Source of the DNA: CAZFAT01 sp964517075
Lineage (GTDB): Bacteria > Acidobacteriota > Vicinamibacteria > Vicinamibacterales > SCN-69-37
Direction of reading: 5' to 3'
DNA: 10,349 bases
NCBI GenBank assembly: GCA_964517075.1
Contig: CAZFAT010000219.1
Span: 1-10,349 of the forward strand
How positions within the stretch are numbered: position 1 is the stretch's first letter; each line of letters begins with the position of its first letter. The notes under the pieces are model-generated. The model saw nothing but the letters and a program-made list of their open reading frames with translations. It did no database searches and was not told the origin of the DNA. A program made the translations under genes and the position numbers. Positions 1 through 6,487 of the stretch are shown piece after piece.

Positions 1-1
1 C

Positions 2-385
2 GAGCGCCACGACATCGACTACGTCCGCTGCACGCTGCCCAACGTGGGCGGCATCACGGAGATGGTGAAGATCGCCGCGCTCTGCGAAACGCACGCGGTC
101 GGCATCGTGCCGCACTTCACGGGCACGATCTCCACGGCGGCGCTGGTGCATGCCCTGGGACCCTTCTCCGGGCCGCTGATGGTCGAGATTGGCAGCAACA
201 CCAAGCTCCGCCCGCACGTCAGCGAGGGACGCGACTTCCGCGCGGGCAAGCTGTGGCCCACGGGCCGGCCGGGTCTCGGCGTCACGCTCGACATGGCGCA
301 GTTGACGCTCGTCACGTCGATCGATCAGCGCGGCGGCGGCCCGCAGACGTTCTTCCGCCCCGACGGATCGCAGACGAGCTGGTAG
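2..385 (+). CDS. Enolase-superfamily (mandelate racemase/muconate lactonizing) enzyme, C-terminal part
   Basis: The 5' end lies outside the window, so only the last 127 residues are visible. They read like the end of the TIM barrel and the closing capping segment of mandelate racemase/muconate lactonizing enzymes. The stretch PNVGGITEMVKIA (residues 13-25 of the fragment) matches the usual seventh-strand region of the family, and VPHFTGTISTAALVHAL follows, with a His in the place where many dehydratases of the superfamily (galactonate dehydratase type) keep their catalytic His. The end, PGLGVTLD, is the typical closing motif. These enzymes take a proton from the carbon next to a carboxylate, usually in sugar-acid dehydration or racemisation. 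The metal-binding acidic residues are off the window, so the substrate cannot be named. The next gene starts 65 bp downstream on the same strand and may be co-transcribed. Family confidence is good; specificity is unknown. Confidence 0.8.
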   Translation, partial: ERHDIDYVRCTLPNVGGITEMVKIAALCETHAVGIVPHFTGTISTAALVHALGPFSGPLMVEIGSNTKLRPHVSEGRDFRAGKLWPTGRPGLGVTLDMAQLTLVTSIDQRGGGPQTFFRPDGSQTSW

Positions 386-450
386 GGGTCTCTCGAGCCG
401 GGCGCGTGGCGAAGGTGCGCGTCCCGCACGTCGGTCGACGAGATCGGTGA

Positions 451-1278
451 ATGCACGCCATCAGGATTGACGATGGCCACGATCCGCGGCTGGCCGACTA
501 TGCCGGGGTGCGTGAGCCCGCACTGCTGAGGCAACGCGGGTTGCTGATCGCCGAAGGGCGGTTCGTCGTGCGCCGCCTCTTGGACTCCGGGCGAATCCGC
601 GTGCGATCGTTGCTGCTCAACGACGCGGCTCTGAACGGGCTGGGGAATCTGTTCGACCGCGCCGACACGAGCTTCGACGTCTACGTCGCGTCGCCCGAAG
701 TCATCACGACCGCGACCGGGTTCAACATGCATCGCGGGTGCCTCGCGCTCGCAGAGCGCCCGGCCGAGCTGTCGTTGGAGGCCGTCCTCCCGGCCAGCCA
801 GCTCGTGGCCGTCCTCGAACGCGCCGTCGATGCGGACAACGTCGGATCCGTGTTTCGCAGTGCCGAGGCGTTCGGAGTGGATGCCGTCCTGCTCAGTCCG
901 GGCTGCTGCGATCCGTTCTACCGGAAGGCCATCCGGACATCGTCTGGCGCGGCGCTGGTGGTGCCATGGGCCGCGGCCGCGCCATGGCCGGCCGCGCTCG
1001 ATCGGTTGCGGACCGAAGGTTTTGTGATCGCGGCGACGACACCCGATGACCAAGCGATCGACATCGGGACGTTTGTCGGCACACCCGCCGCGCGCGGGCG
1101 GCTCGCGGTGCTACTCGGCACCGAGGGGCATGGCCTGACCGAAGAGGCGCTCGCGCGTGCGGGCCTCCGGCTGCGGATTCCCATGAGCGGTGCGTTGGAC
1201 TCGCTGAACCTCGCCACGGCGGCCGGCATCGTGCTGCACCGGCTGCATGACGTGCGACAGCCACAGCCCGTGAGGTAG
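451..1278 (+). CDS. TrmH/SpoU-family RNA 2'-O-methyltransferase
   Basis: A 275-residue protein that transfers a methyl group from S-adenosylmethionine to a ribose 2'-hydroxyl in tRNA or rRNA. All three SPOUT motifs are visible. Motif 1 is DADNVGSVFRSAEAFG (residues 127-142), with the conserved Asn130 and Arg136. Motif 2 is LLGTEGHGL (221-229). Motif 3 is IPMSGALDSLNLATAAGI (243-260), with Asn253; motifs 2 and 3 form the trefoil-knot cofactor site. The N-terminal part (about 1-105) looks like the substrate-binding domain of the TrmH group and contains AEGRFVVRRLL (34-44) and HRGCLAL (94-100). The length is normal for the family. Which RNA and position it modifies cannot be told from sequence: it could be a tRNA Gm18-like, 23S rRNA or resistance-type (TsnR-like) enzyme. 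The ATG start follows only a weak purine stretch. Its stop codon lies within the ribosome binding site of apbE, so the two genes are probably co-transcribed. Confidence 0.93.
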   Translation: MHAIRIDDGHDPRLADYAGVREPALLRQRGLLIAEGRFVVRRLLDSGRIRVRSLLLNDAALNGLGNLFDRADTSFDVYVASPEVITTATGFNMHRGCLALAERPAELSLEAVLPASQLVAVLERAVDADNVGSVFRSAEAFGVDAVLLSPGCCDPFYRKAIRTSSGAALVVPWAAAAPWPAALDRLRTEGFVIAATTPDDQAIDIGTFVGTPAARGRLAVLLGTEGHGLTEEALARAGLRLRIPMSGALDSLNLATAAGIVLHRLHDVRQPQPVR

Positions 1279-1279
1279 A

Positions 1280-2413
1280 GTGCGCGAGATGCGCCGTGGT
1301 GTGCTGAGAAGACTGGTCGTAGTCTGTGTCGCGGCGTGCCTGCCGCTGATGCTGGCGGGCCCGGTCGCGTCAGGCTTCGCGCGCGCGCTGGAACGTCTCG
1401 CAGCAAGCGACCAGGCCATGGGCACCACGTTCTCGCTCGTGCTCGTCGGACCGGACCGCGTGGCGCTCGAGGCCGCCGCGGCCGCGGCGTTCGACGAAGT
1501 CCACCGGCTCGATCGGCTGCTCTCGAACTACATCCCTGACAGCGAGTGGAGCGCGGTCAACCGATCCGCCGCACGGGGGCCGATCGCGGTTTCGACCGAA
1601 TTGTTCGACCTCCTCTCGGCCTGCCTGACGTACAGCCAGCAGAGCGACGGCGCGTTCGACATCACGGTGGGTCCGCTCATGAAGGTGTGGGGGTTCTACC
1701 AGAAGGACGGCGCGCTCCCGCGCCAGGGCGAGGGCGTGCTGCCGCGCCGCGCCGAGGTGGCCGGCGCGCTCGGCCGGGTTGGATACCGCCATGTCACGCT
1801 CGATCCGGTCCATCGCACGGTGCGATTCGATCGCGACGGCGTCGAGCTCGATCCCGGGGGCATCGGCAAGGGCTACGCGGTGGACCGGATGGTGGCCGTA
1901 CTCAAGCGGCACGGTGTGGCGATCGCGCTGGTGTCCGCAGGGGGCAGCACGATCTACGGTTTCGGCGCTCCACCCGAGGAGCCGCAGGGCTGGAAAATCG
2001 CGATCGGAGTGCCAGGCGCTCCGGATCGCACGGCGACCGAGGTCTTTCTCAAAGACACCTCGCTCTCGACGTCGGGCAGCTACGAGAAGTTCTTCTGGGC
2101 CAACGGACGGAGCTACTCGCACATCATGGATCCGCGGACAGGCTCCCCCGCCCGGGGCGCCGCATCGGTCTCCGTCGTCGCGCCCCGGGCCATCGACAGC
2201 GAGGCCTGGGCGAAACCGTACTTCGTGAACGGCCGCGAATGGACCGCGGCTCACAGGGCGCCGACCCATCGGGTGTTCTTCTGTGAGGACGCCAGGCCGT
2301 CCGTGTGCGAGTGGGTGGACGAACCGGACCCGACCGCTACCGGCCGGGCGCCTGGACATCAAGGCTGGGCAACTGGCCTCCAGCCTCCACCACCATCCGC
2401 GCCAGGTGATTGA
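1280..2413 (+). CDS. apbE: ApbE-family FAD:protein FMN transferase, exported
   Basis: ApbE enzymes use FAD to attach FMN through a phosphoester bond to a Thr or Ser of exported flavoproteins such as NqrB/RnfG-type subunits. Residues 1-32 form a signal peptide (basic start, then a hydrophobic run); I see no convincing lipobox, so it is probably periplasmic or membrane-tethered. Family motifs follow: MGTTFSL (47-53), FDITVGPLMKVWGF (126-139), ELDPGGIGKGYAVDRM (189-204), VSAGGSTIYGFG (218-229) and SHIMDPRTGSP (280-290). The usual metal-site stretch of the ADALAT type reads SEAWAK (307-312), so Asp is replaced by Glu308 and Thr by Lys312. Residues from about 350 on are Pro/Ala/Gly-rich, resemble no family sequence, and overlap the end of the convergent isomerase gene. 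The start is uncertain: GTG 1280 lies 4 nt after GAGG, while ATG 1289 would give a protein three residues shorter. No flavoprotein target is visible nearby. Confidence 0.93.
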   Translation: MREMRRGVLRRLVVVCVAACLPLMLAGPVASGFARALERLAASDQAMGTTFSLVLVGPDRVALEAAAAAAFDEVHRLDRLLSNYIPDSEWSAVNRSAARGPIAVSTELFDLLSACLTYSQQSDGAFDITVGPLMKVWGFYQKDGALPRQGEGVLPRRAEVAGALGRVGYRHVTLDPVHRTVRFDRDGVELDPGGIGKGYAVDRMVAVLKRHGVAIALVSAGGSTIYGFGAPPEEPQGWKIAIGVPGAPDRTATEVFLKDTSLSTSGSYEKFFWANGRSYSHIMDPRTGSPARGAASVSVVAPRAIDSEAWAKPYFVNGREWTAAHRAPTHRVFFCEDARPSVCEWVDEPDPTATGRAPGHQGWATGLQPPPPSAPGD

Positions 2414-3413
2414 CGACGGTGATGTCGTTGCGCGCGGCGGCGATGTAGGCCGCGCGCAGCACTTGTTCCCGCTGCTCGCGGATCCCGCTGGTGATGGCGT
2501 CCTTGACGACGGGCTGGTTGAGATCGCGCTGGCCCGCGTCTTCGCGGGCCACGACGAACACGAAGGTGTGCGCGCCGCCGGCGCTGATGGCGCCGACGCG
2601 GCCCGGAGCGGTCTTCAGCACGAGCGCGCGCAACTCGGGCGGGACCTGGTTCAGCGCCGACGTCGGGATGAAGCCCAGGTCGCCGCCCTGCGGGGCCGAC
2701 TCCGGATCCTCCGAGTAGTCCCGCGCCAGCTCGCCGAAGGCGGCGCCGGCCTCGAGCCGCTCGGTCAGCATCGCGACCTTCTTCTGCGCCTCGGCCGGGG
2801 TGGCCGCGTCATCCTGCAGACGGTTACGCACCTGCGGGTCACGGACCGGCGTGACGACCAGTTGCGCGATGCGGTACTGCGTCTCGGCCACGTTGAACCG
2901 GGCACGGTTGCGATCGAAGTAGTCGCGGACTTCCTGGTCGGTGGGCGTCACCTTCCCGCCGAGTTCCTGCTCGAGGAACTTCTGGACGATCAGCTCGCGC
3001 CGGAGCGCGTCCTTCATGACCTCCACCGACAGTTGGCGCCGATCCAGCTCCTGCTGGAACGCTCCATTCGGCATGTTGCTCCGGCGCTGCTCGAACGCCT
3101 CCTCGATTTCCGCGGCCGTCGCGTCCACGTTCTGCGCGCGAGCCAGACCGAGCAGGATCTCCTGGTTGATCAGTTCGTCGAGGATCTGCAGCCTGACGGC
3201 AAGCATACTTTCGGGGGGCGGCGCGTCCGGCTGTGATAAACGCCGGTAGGCGGTCTCTACGTCCGTGCGGCTGATCTCGCGACCATCCACGACGGCCCAG
3301 ACGTCGGGCGAGGAGGGTGCGGCGTTCCGGCCGCAGGCCGTCGCGGCACACGCGATCAGGACGGCGCCGGCGATGGGCCGCAGGCCCAGCCGGCGCCAGG
3401 TCATCAGAGTCAT
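2337..3413 (-). CDS. SurA/PpiC-type peptidyl-prolyl cis-trans isomerase, predicted lipoprotein
   Basis: A 358-residue exported parvulin-type isomerase and chaperone. The start chosen is ATG at 3413; an upstream TTG at 3461 would add 16 residues in front of the signal peptide and is unlikely. Residues 1-27 look like a lipoprotein signal, with LIAC ending at Cys22 as the best lipobox and ATAC at Cys27 as an alternative. A SurA-like helical N-domain (about 36-175) begins VVDGREISRTDVETAY and includes QILDELINQEILL. The PpiC rotamase domain spans about 179-292 and contains FGELARDYSEDPESA (226-240) followed by QGGDLGFIP (242-250). In the first strand the usual ASHIL reads IAQLV, so the first active-site His is Gln184; the later His282 is kept. 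A C-terminal helix follows (about 300-345). It is the last gene of a minus-strand run, 51 bp after the preceding stop, with no clear Shine-Dalgarno site. It probably folds exported proteins in the periplasm; its clients are unknown. Confidence 0.9.
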   Translation of the reverse strand: MTLMTWRRLGLRPIAGAVLIACAATACGRNAAPSSPDVWAVVDGREISRTDVETAYRRLSQPDAPPPESMLAVRLQILDELINQEILLGLARAQNVDATAAEIEEAFEQRRSNMPNGAFQQELDRRQLSVEVMKDALRRELIVQKFLEQELGGKVTPTDQEVRDYFDRNRARFNVAETQYRIAQLVVTPVRDPQVRNRLQDDAATPAEAQKKVAMLTERLEAGAAFGELARDYSEDPESAPQGGDLGFIPTSALNQVPPELRALVLKTAPGRVGAISAGGAHTFVFVVAREDAGQRDLNQPVVKDAITSGIREQREQVLRAAYIAAARNDITVVNHLARMVVEAGGQLPSLDVQAPGR

Positions 3414-3464
3414 CGCGTCAGGGTAGCAGGTCCGCGGGTTCCGTGTGGCCGGGTGAACCAACCG

Positions 3465-4406
3465 TCACCGCATCGCCGCGAGATCCACGATCGCAATCGT
3501 GCTGAAGGGCGGCAACGAGAATTCGGTAGTCCGACCCGGATGCCGGACATCGGCCAGCGTCGCGTCAACGGCGGCGCCGTAGGCGGCAACCGCCGCCGGC
3601 GAATAGCGTCCGGCCAGGCGCACGCGCAGGCCCGGCTGCGTGCGATTCCGGCTGTAGCTCAGCAAGTACAGCCGCGCGCGACCTCCAGCGCCCGTGAGGT
3701 GTGCAATCGCGGTGGTCGATCCGTACAGGCGAACGAGGCGTTTGTCGTCGCCCAGCTTCGCACGGACGCGCGCGGCAAACTCGCTCGGGTTCATGACGGC
3801 GTCGGCCGGAAAGTCGCGCGTGCCGAGCCGCACCGTCAGGTCGAGGCGGCGATCGGGTTGCAAGACGACCCGGTACAACAGGTTGCGCCGGGTGAGCATG
3901 TTCAGCGCCTCACCCATCGCCGGTGTCCCATCGTCCACGACGCCGATGTTCGCGAGCGGTGGCATGCGCGGCTGACTGTGTGCTCTCAAGAACTGCAGAA
4001 CGTCCGCGAGTGGCTGCACGTCAGTGGGCGCGGCGTTGAGAATCGCGTCCACCCCGAACGTGAAGGCCTCAGCCGCGGCCAGGCCGGCCGACCCGACGGG
4101 CAGACTCGCGTAGTGTGCCTGACGAAGGCCGCGCTGAAACCGCCAGGCGTTCGACTCGATCCACGGATCGCTCGTCGCAAACGCCACGTTCGGCACGGTG
4201 CGGATGGCCGGAGGCGGCACCGTCTGGAACGCCGCGGCGCCTGCTCCGGCGGGGGCCGCCTGGGCGAGCCCTTGTTCGACCAGCGTCGCGGCCGCGTCGG
4301 TCACGTACAGCCGACCTGTCGTCGCAGGCTGGAGGTCCCGGGCCGCCAGCGCGGCGCCGGCCACGAGCGCCGCGCCCACGAGCGACCACGCGCGTCTCCG
4401 GCTCAT
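3465..4406 (-). CDS. Exported protein of unknown function, coupled to DUF362 gene
   Basis: I do not recognise a named family. The start at ATG 4406 overlaps the TGA stop of the DUF362 gene (ATGA), which points to translational coupling, and it gives a clear signal peptide: MSRRRAWSLV followed by a hydrophobic Ala/Val/Leu stretch to about residue 22. Longer in-frame starts would run into the preceding gene. The mature protein has about 290 residues. The middle (80-170) is mixed helix and strand and contains SNAWRFQRGLRQAHYAS (85-101), PVGSAGLAAAEAF (103-115) and MPPLANIGVVDDG (148-160). The C-terminal 110 residues alternate in a way that suggests a beta-sandwich (ARLYLLSYSRNR at 244-255, GLRVRLAGRY at 259-268, FSLPPFSTIAIVDL at 296-309), similar in feel to the closing domain of some glycoside hydrolases. 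That resemblance is a weak inference. A periplasmic protein acting with the DUF362 product is the most that context supports. Confidence 0.82.
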   Translation of the reverse strand: MSRRRAWSLVGAALVAGAALAARDLQPATTGRLYVTDAAATLVEQGLAQAAPAGAGAAAFQTVPPPAIRTVPNVAFATSDPWIESNAWRFQRGLRQAHYASLPVGSAGLAAAEAFTFGVDAILNAAPTDVQPLADVLQFLRAHSQPRMPPLANIGVVDDGTPAMGEALNMLTRRNLLYRVVLQPDRRLDLTVRLGTRDFPADAVMNPSEFAARVRAKLGDDKRLVRLYGSTTAIAHLTGAGGRARLYLLSYSRNRTQPGLRVRLAGRYSPAAVAAYGAAVDATLADVRHPGRTTEFSLPPFSTIAIVDLAAMR

Positions 4407-5530
4407 ATCGTGACTTCGGTGTGATCGATCCGGCGGATGTCGTAGACGCCGAGGCCGAGTGTCGACGCGTACTCGATGTGCCCGGTCTCGCGGTTGAACC
4501 GGTTCACGTTCGGGTCCTTCTGCCACGCGGCCGTCGTGCCGAAGTACTTCGGGTCGCGCTCCCAGACGGAAATCGCGCCTTCCTGCTTGCGTTTGTCGTC
4601 AATCACGTCGATCAGCAGTCGGTCCATCGCCACGGGATCCGTCCCGAACTTCATCTGCTTCGGATAGAACCGGTAGCGCCGATCCGCCGAGAACGGTCCG
4701 CCGTGCCAGACGCCGCGCAGCCCATCCATGACGTTCAGTACGGTGCGGGATCGCAGCGGCTCGACGCGGGCGAGCGTGCCGATGAACGTCAGCGTCTCGG
4801 TCTGCGCCCGGTAGTGCGATCGCGCCACGTTGCTGAACTCGCCGTACGCGACGTTCTTCAGGCATCCGGTCACGCCCGACGCGCTGTGATCCTTCATGTT
4901 CGGCACGTTGATGATCTTCGTGCACTGCTCGGAGACCACGCGAAGAAGGTAGGACCGCGTATCGTCTTCGCCGAAGAAGTTGGCGTCGACATAGACGTCT
5001 GGATCGAAGCTCGACAGGCCGGGGCCGGACGGCTGCACGCGGACCCCGGCGGGCACGAACTGCTCGTAGCGCGGCGTCTGGATCTGCGCGCCGCGTTCGT
5101 GCACGACGATGTTCGGGGCCGGCACGCCGACCAGGATGAGGTTCCGCGCGATCTCGGCGACCACGTCGGGCATCGACATCGCCCCCGGCGCGCCGGAGGA
5201 GTTGACCTTGATCCCGACCACGTCCTGCGCGTTGAAGAACCGCGCCCAGCTGTCGCGCGGGTCCCGATCGCCGGTGAGCAGCGTCATGCCGCGGGCGATC
5301 ATCTGCTGCACGGTCGGGATGTCCACGCGCTCCGTGGCCTCGTCGATACACCCCGGCGCGTGCACGGTGATCACCCGGCCCGGATACGGCCCCGGCATGC
5401 CGGCGCCTCGTCGCGGCGACCGGTAGGGCGTGACGACGCGGTAGTCCGGGACCGGCCGCTGTGCCGAGGTCGAGAGCGCGGGCAACGCGGGCAGCAACCC
5501 CGCGGCAGCCAGGAAGTCCCGCCGGTCCAT
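4403..5530 (-). CDS. Tat-exported DUF362 domain protein
   Basis: A 375-residue protein. It starts MDRRDFLAAAG, a twin-arginine type signal (RRDFL), then a short hydrophobic stretch and a likely cleavage around STSAQ (20-24), so it should be exported folded. The DUF362 domain covers the rest, with VVGIKVNSSG (104-113), IINVPNMKDHSASGVTGCLK (206-225), NVMDGLRG (266-273) and DPVAMDRLLIDVI (298-310), all typical of the family. The Cys pattern is sparse (Cys61, Cys203, Cys223) and there is no ferredoxin-type 4Fe-4S motif of the kind fused to some DUF362 proteins. The biochemical role of the family is not settled; Tat export suggests a cofactor-bearing or metal-bearing protein, which is inference. 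It heads the three-gene minus-strand run. No Shine-Dalgarno site precedes the ATG, and a promoter-like sequence sits so close that the mRNA may begin at or next to the start codon. Confidence 0.9.
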   Translation of the reverse strand: MDRRDFLAAAGLLPALPALSTSAQRPVPDYRVVTPYRSPRRGAGMPGPYPGRVITVHAPGCIDEATERVDIPTVQQMIARGMTLLTGDRDPRDSWARFFNAQDVVGIKVNSSGAPGAMSMPDVVAEIARNLILVGVPAPNIVVHERGAQIQTPRYEQFVPAGVRVQPSGPGLSSFDPDVYVDANFFGEDDTRSYLLRVVSEQCTKIINVPNMKDHSASGVTGCLKNVAYGEFSNVARSHYRAQTETLTFIGTLARVEPLRSRTVLNVMDGLRGVWHGGPFSADRRYRFYPKQMKFGTDPVAMDRLLIDVIDDKRKQEGAISVWERDPKYFGTTAAWQKDPNVNRFNRETGHIEYASTLGLGVYDIRRIDHTEVTI

Positions 5531-5537
5531 GGCGCGG

Positions 5538-5567
5538 ACTATAGACCGTTCTGCGACGCGGTGTCAG
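5538..5567 (-). promoter_or_regulatory. Candidate leaderless sigma70-type promoter for the DUF362 run
   Basis: On the minus strand, CTGACA (5567-5562) is followed after 18 bp by TATAGT (5543-5538). Each hexamer differs from the sigma70 consensus at one position. Only 7 bp separate the -10 box from the ATG at 5530, so transcription would begin at or within a base of the start codon, which fits the absence of a ribosome binding site. This is pattern matching only. It would give the DUF362 run its own promoter separate from adk. Confidence 0.45.
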
Positions 5568-5584
5568 GGTTTTCTGGTGGCACA

Positions 5585-5604
5585 CCGGTGGACGCCTGCA
5601 CCGG
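5585..5604 (-). terminator. Weak inverted repeat after adk
   Basis: The arms CCGGTG and CACCGG can form a 6-bp stem with an 8-nt loop, about 10 bp past the adk stop. No U-run follows on the minus strand (the next bases are A-rich), so it lacks the second half of an intrinsic terminator. It may be a weak attenuator or chance in GC-rich DNA. Confidence 0.2.
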
Positions 5605-5613
5605 CTCGCCGTC

Positions 5614-6285
5614 TCAGTGGTCTGTCGGCGGCATCGCCGGCGCGGACGACCCGGCCAGCGCCGCGTCGACAGGCCGGAGCATCGCGCGAAAGACGGCGTC
5701 CGGTCCCTGCATGCCGTCGATCGTCACCAGCGCGGACTGACCGCGGTAGTACTCAAGCAGCGCTTCGATCGTCTCCTGATAGGTCGAGAGGCGGTGTCGA
5801 ATCGTATCGCTGTTGTCGTCGTCGCGCCGGATGAGCGTGGTGCCACATCGGGAGCAGAGTTCCTCCTCGGAACCGTACGCGGTGCCGCCGCCATGGATGG
5901 TGCGGCACCGGAGGCAGATGCGGCGGGACCGAAGGCGCCGCTCCAGCGCCTCGGTCGGGACCATGAGGAGCATCGCGAGGCGCGGACGGTGGTCGATCAT
6001 CTCGTCGAGCGACCGTGCCTGCGCGAGCGTGCGCGGAAATCCATCGAGCACGACGCCCTTCGCCGCGTCCGGCTGGCTCAGCCGCTCGCGCACTAGATCA
6101 CCCATCGTCTGGTCGTCCACGAGCCCCCCCGAGTCCAGGGTCGCCTTGACCCGCAGGCCCAGTGGCGAGCCGCGGATGACCGCGGCGCGCAGGATCTCAC
6201 CGGTGGAGATCGCGACGAGACGGTATCGCTCGCAGAGACGGGCCGCCTGGGTCCCCTTGCCCGACCCGGGCGGGCCGAGCAGCAC
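5614..6285 (-). CDS. adk: Adenylate kinase, four-cysteine zinc LID type
   Basis: Interconverts ATP + AMP and 2 ADP in the cytoplasm. The P-loop is GPPGSGKGT (4-12), followed by AISTGEILR (25-33, where the more usual residue after TG is Asp rather than Glu) and LDGFPRTLAQA (80-90) of the AMP site. The LID is the long form with a zinc site, CLRC (124-127) and CSRC (144-147). RRDDDNSDTIRHRLSTYQ (153-170) supplies the Arg residues that close over the phosphates. Length is 223 residues, near the family norm, with a Pro/Ala-rich tail. The start is a problem: the GTG at 6285 falls inside the first beta strand and omits the usual two or three leading residues. The upstream codons in the same frame read PLTIV, which would complete the strand, yet no ATG, GTG, TTG or CTG exists in frame back to the stop near 6467. 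A non-standard start, a sequence error or an N-terminally short enzyme are all possible. Confidence 0.95.
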   Translation of the reverse strand: MLLGPPGSGKGTQAARLCERYRLVAISTGEILRAAVIRGSPLGLRVKATLDSGGLVDDQTMGDLVRERLSQPDAAKGVVLDGFPRTLAQARSLDEMIDHRPRLAMLLMVPTEALERRLRSRRICLRCRTIHGGGTAYGSEEELCSRCGTTLIRRDDDNSDTIRHRLSTYQETIEALLEYYRGQSALVTIDGMQGPDAVFRAMLRPVDAALAGSSAPAMPPTDH

Positions 6286-6399
6286 GATGGTGAGCGGCTG
6301 GGTGGTGACGGCGGCCTCGACAGTGGGCGACGGCCACGTCCGCTCCGTCGCATCTCTGACGATATCCGAACCGGGACGTCGGCCGCATCCTGCACGCCC

Positions 6400-6420
6400 C
6401 GCCCGCGACGCCTGCGGGCG
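6400..6420. other. Hairpin in the adk/orphan divergent intergenic region
   Basis: CGCCCGC (6400-6406) and GCGGGCG (6414-6420) form a perfect 7-bp stem with a 7-nt loop, in the 202-bp space between the divergent adk and the exported-protein gene at 6488. There is no U-run on either side, so it is not an intrinsic terminator. It could be a regulator site or leader structure, or chance. I found no convincing -35/-10 pair in this space; CAGAAT at 6431-6436 is only a weak -10 match for the plus-strand gene. Confidence 0.25.
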
Positions 6421-6476
6421 CGTATCGTGGCAGAATGCCGGTCAACCCGTCCGCGCACACCGCCATCGTCACGGGT

Positions 6477-6483
6477 GGAGGGG
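6477..6483 (+). promoter_or_regulatory. Strong Shine-Dalgarno site for the gene at 6488
   Basis: GGAGGGG lies 4 nt (6 nt from the GGAGG core) before the ATG at 6488. It is the clearest ribosome binding site in the window and fixes the start of a reading frame that stays open for hundreds of bases further upstream. Confidence 0.8.
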
Positions 6484-6487
6484 AACG

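Noticed and set aside
1370..2362. A 330-codon minus-strand frame opposite apbE
   Set aside because: It shows no motif, and apbE motifs lie throughout the opposite strand.
4407..4526. N-terminal extension of the exported unknown protein to 4526
   Set aside because: It would overlap the DUF362 gene by 124 bp and place 40 charged residues before the signal peptide; the ATGA start is better.
5583..5604. Repeated CACCGG as a possible operator
   Set aside because: It is only six bases twice in GC-rich DNA and coincides with the hairpin after adk; there is nothing to support a regulator site.
4115..5740. A 541-codon plus-strand open frame opposite the DUF362 and neighbouring genes
   Set aside because: It is an Arg/His/Pro-rich shadow with no recognisable motif, it crosses several real genes on the other strand, and GC-rich codon bias readily produces such frames.
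5813..6487. Upstream extension of the gene at 6488 to a start at 5813
   Set aside because: The extension is antisense to the adk core, is Arg/Ser-rich without structure, and would bury a clear signal peptide; the strong ribosome site at 6477-6483 sets the start.
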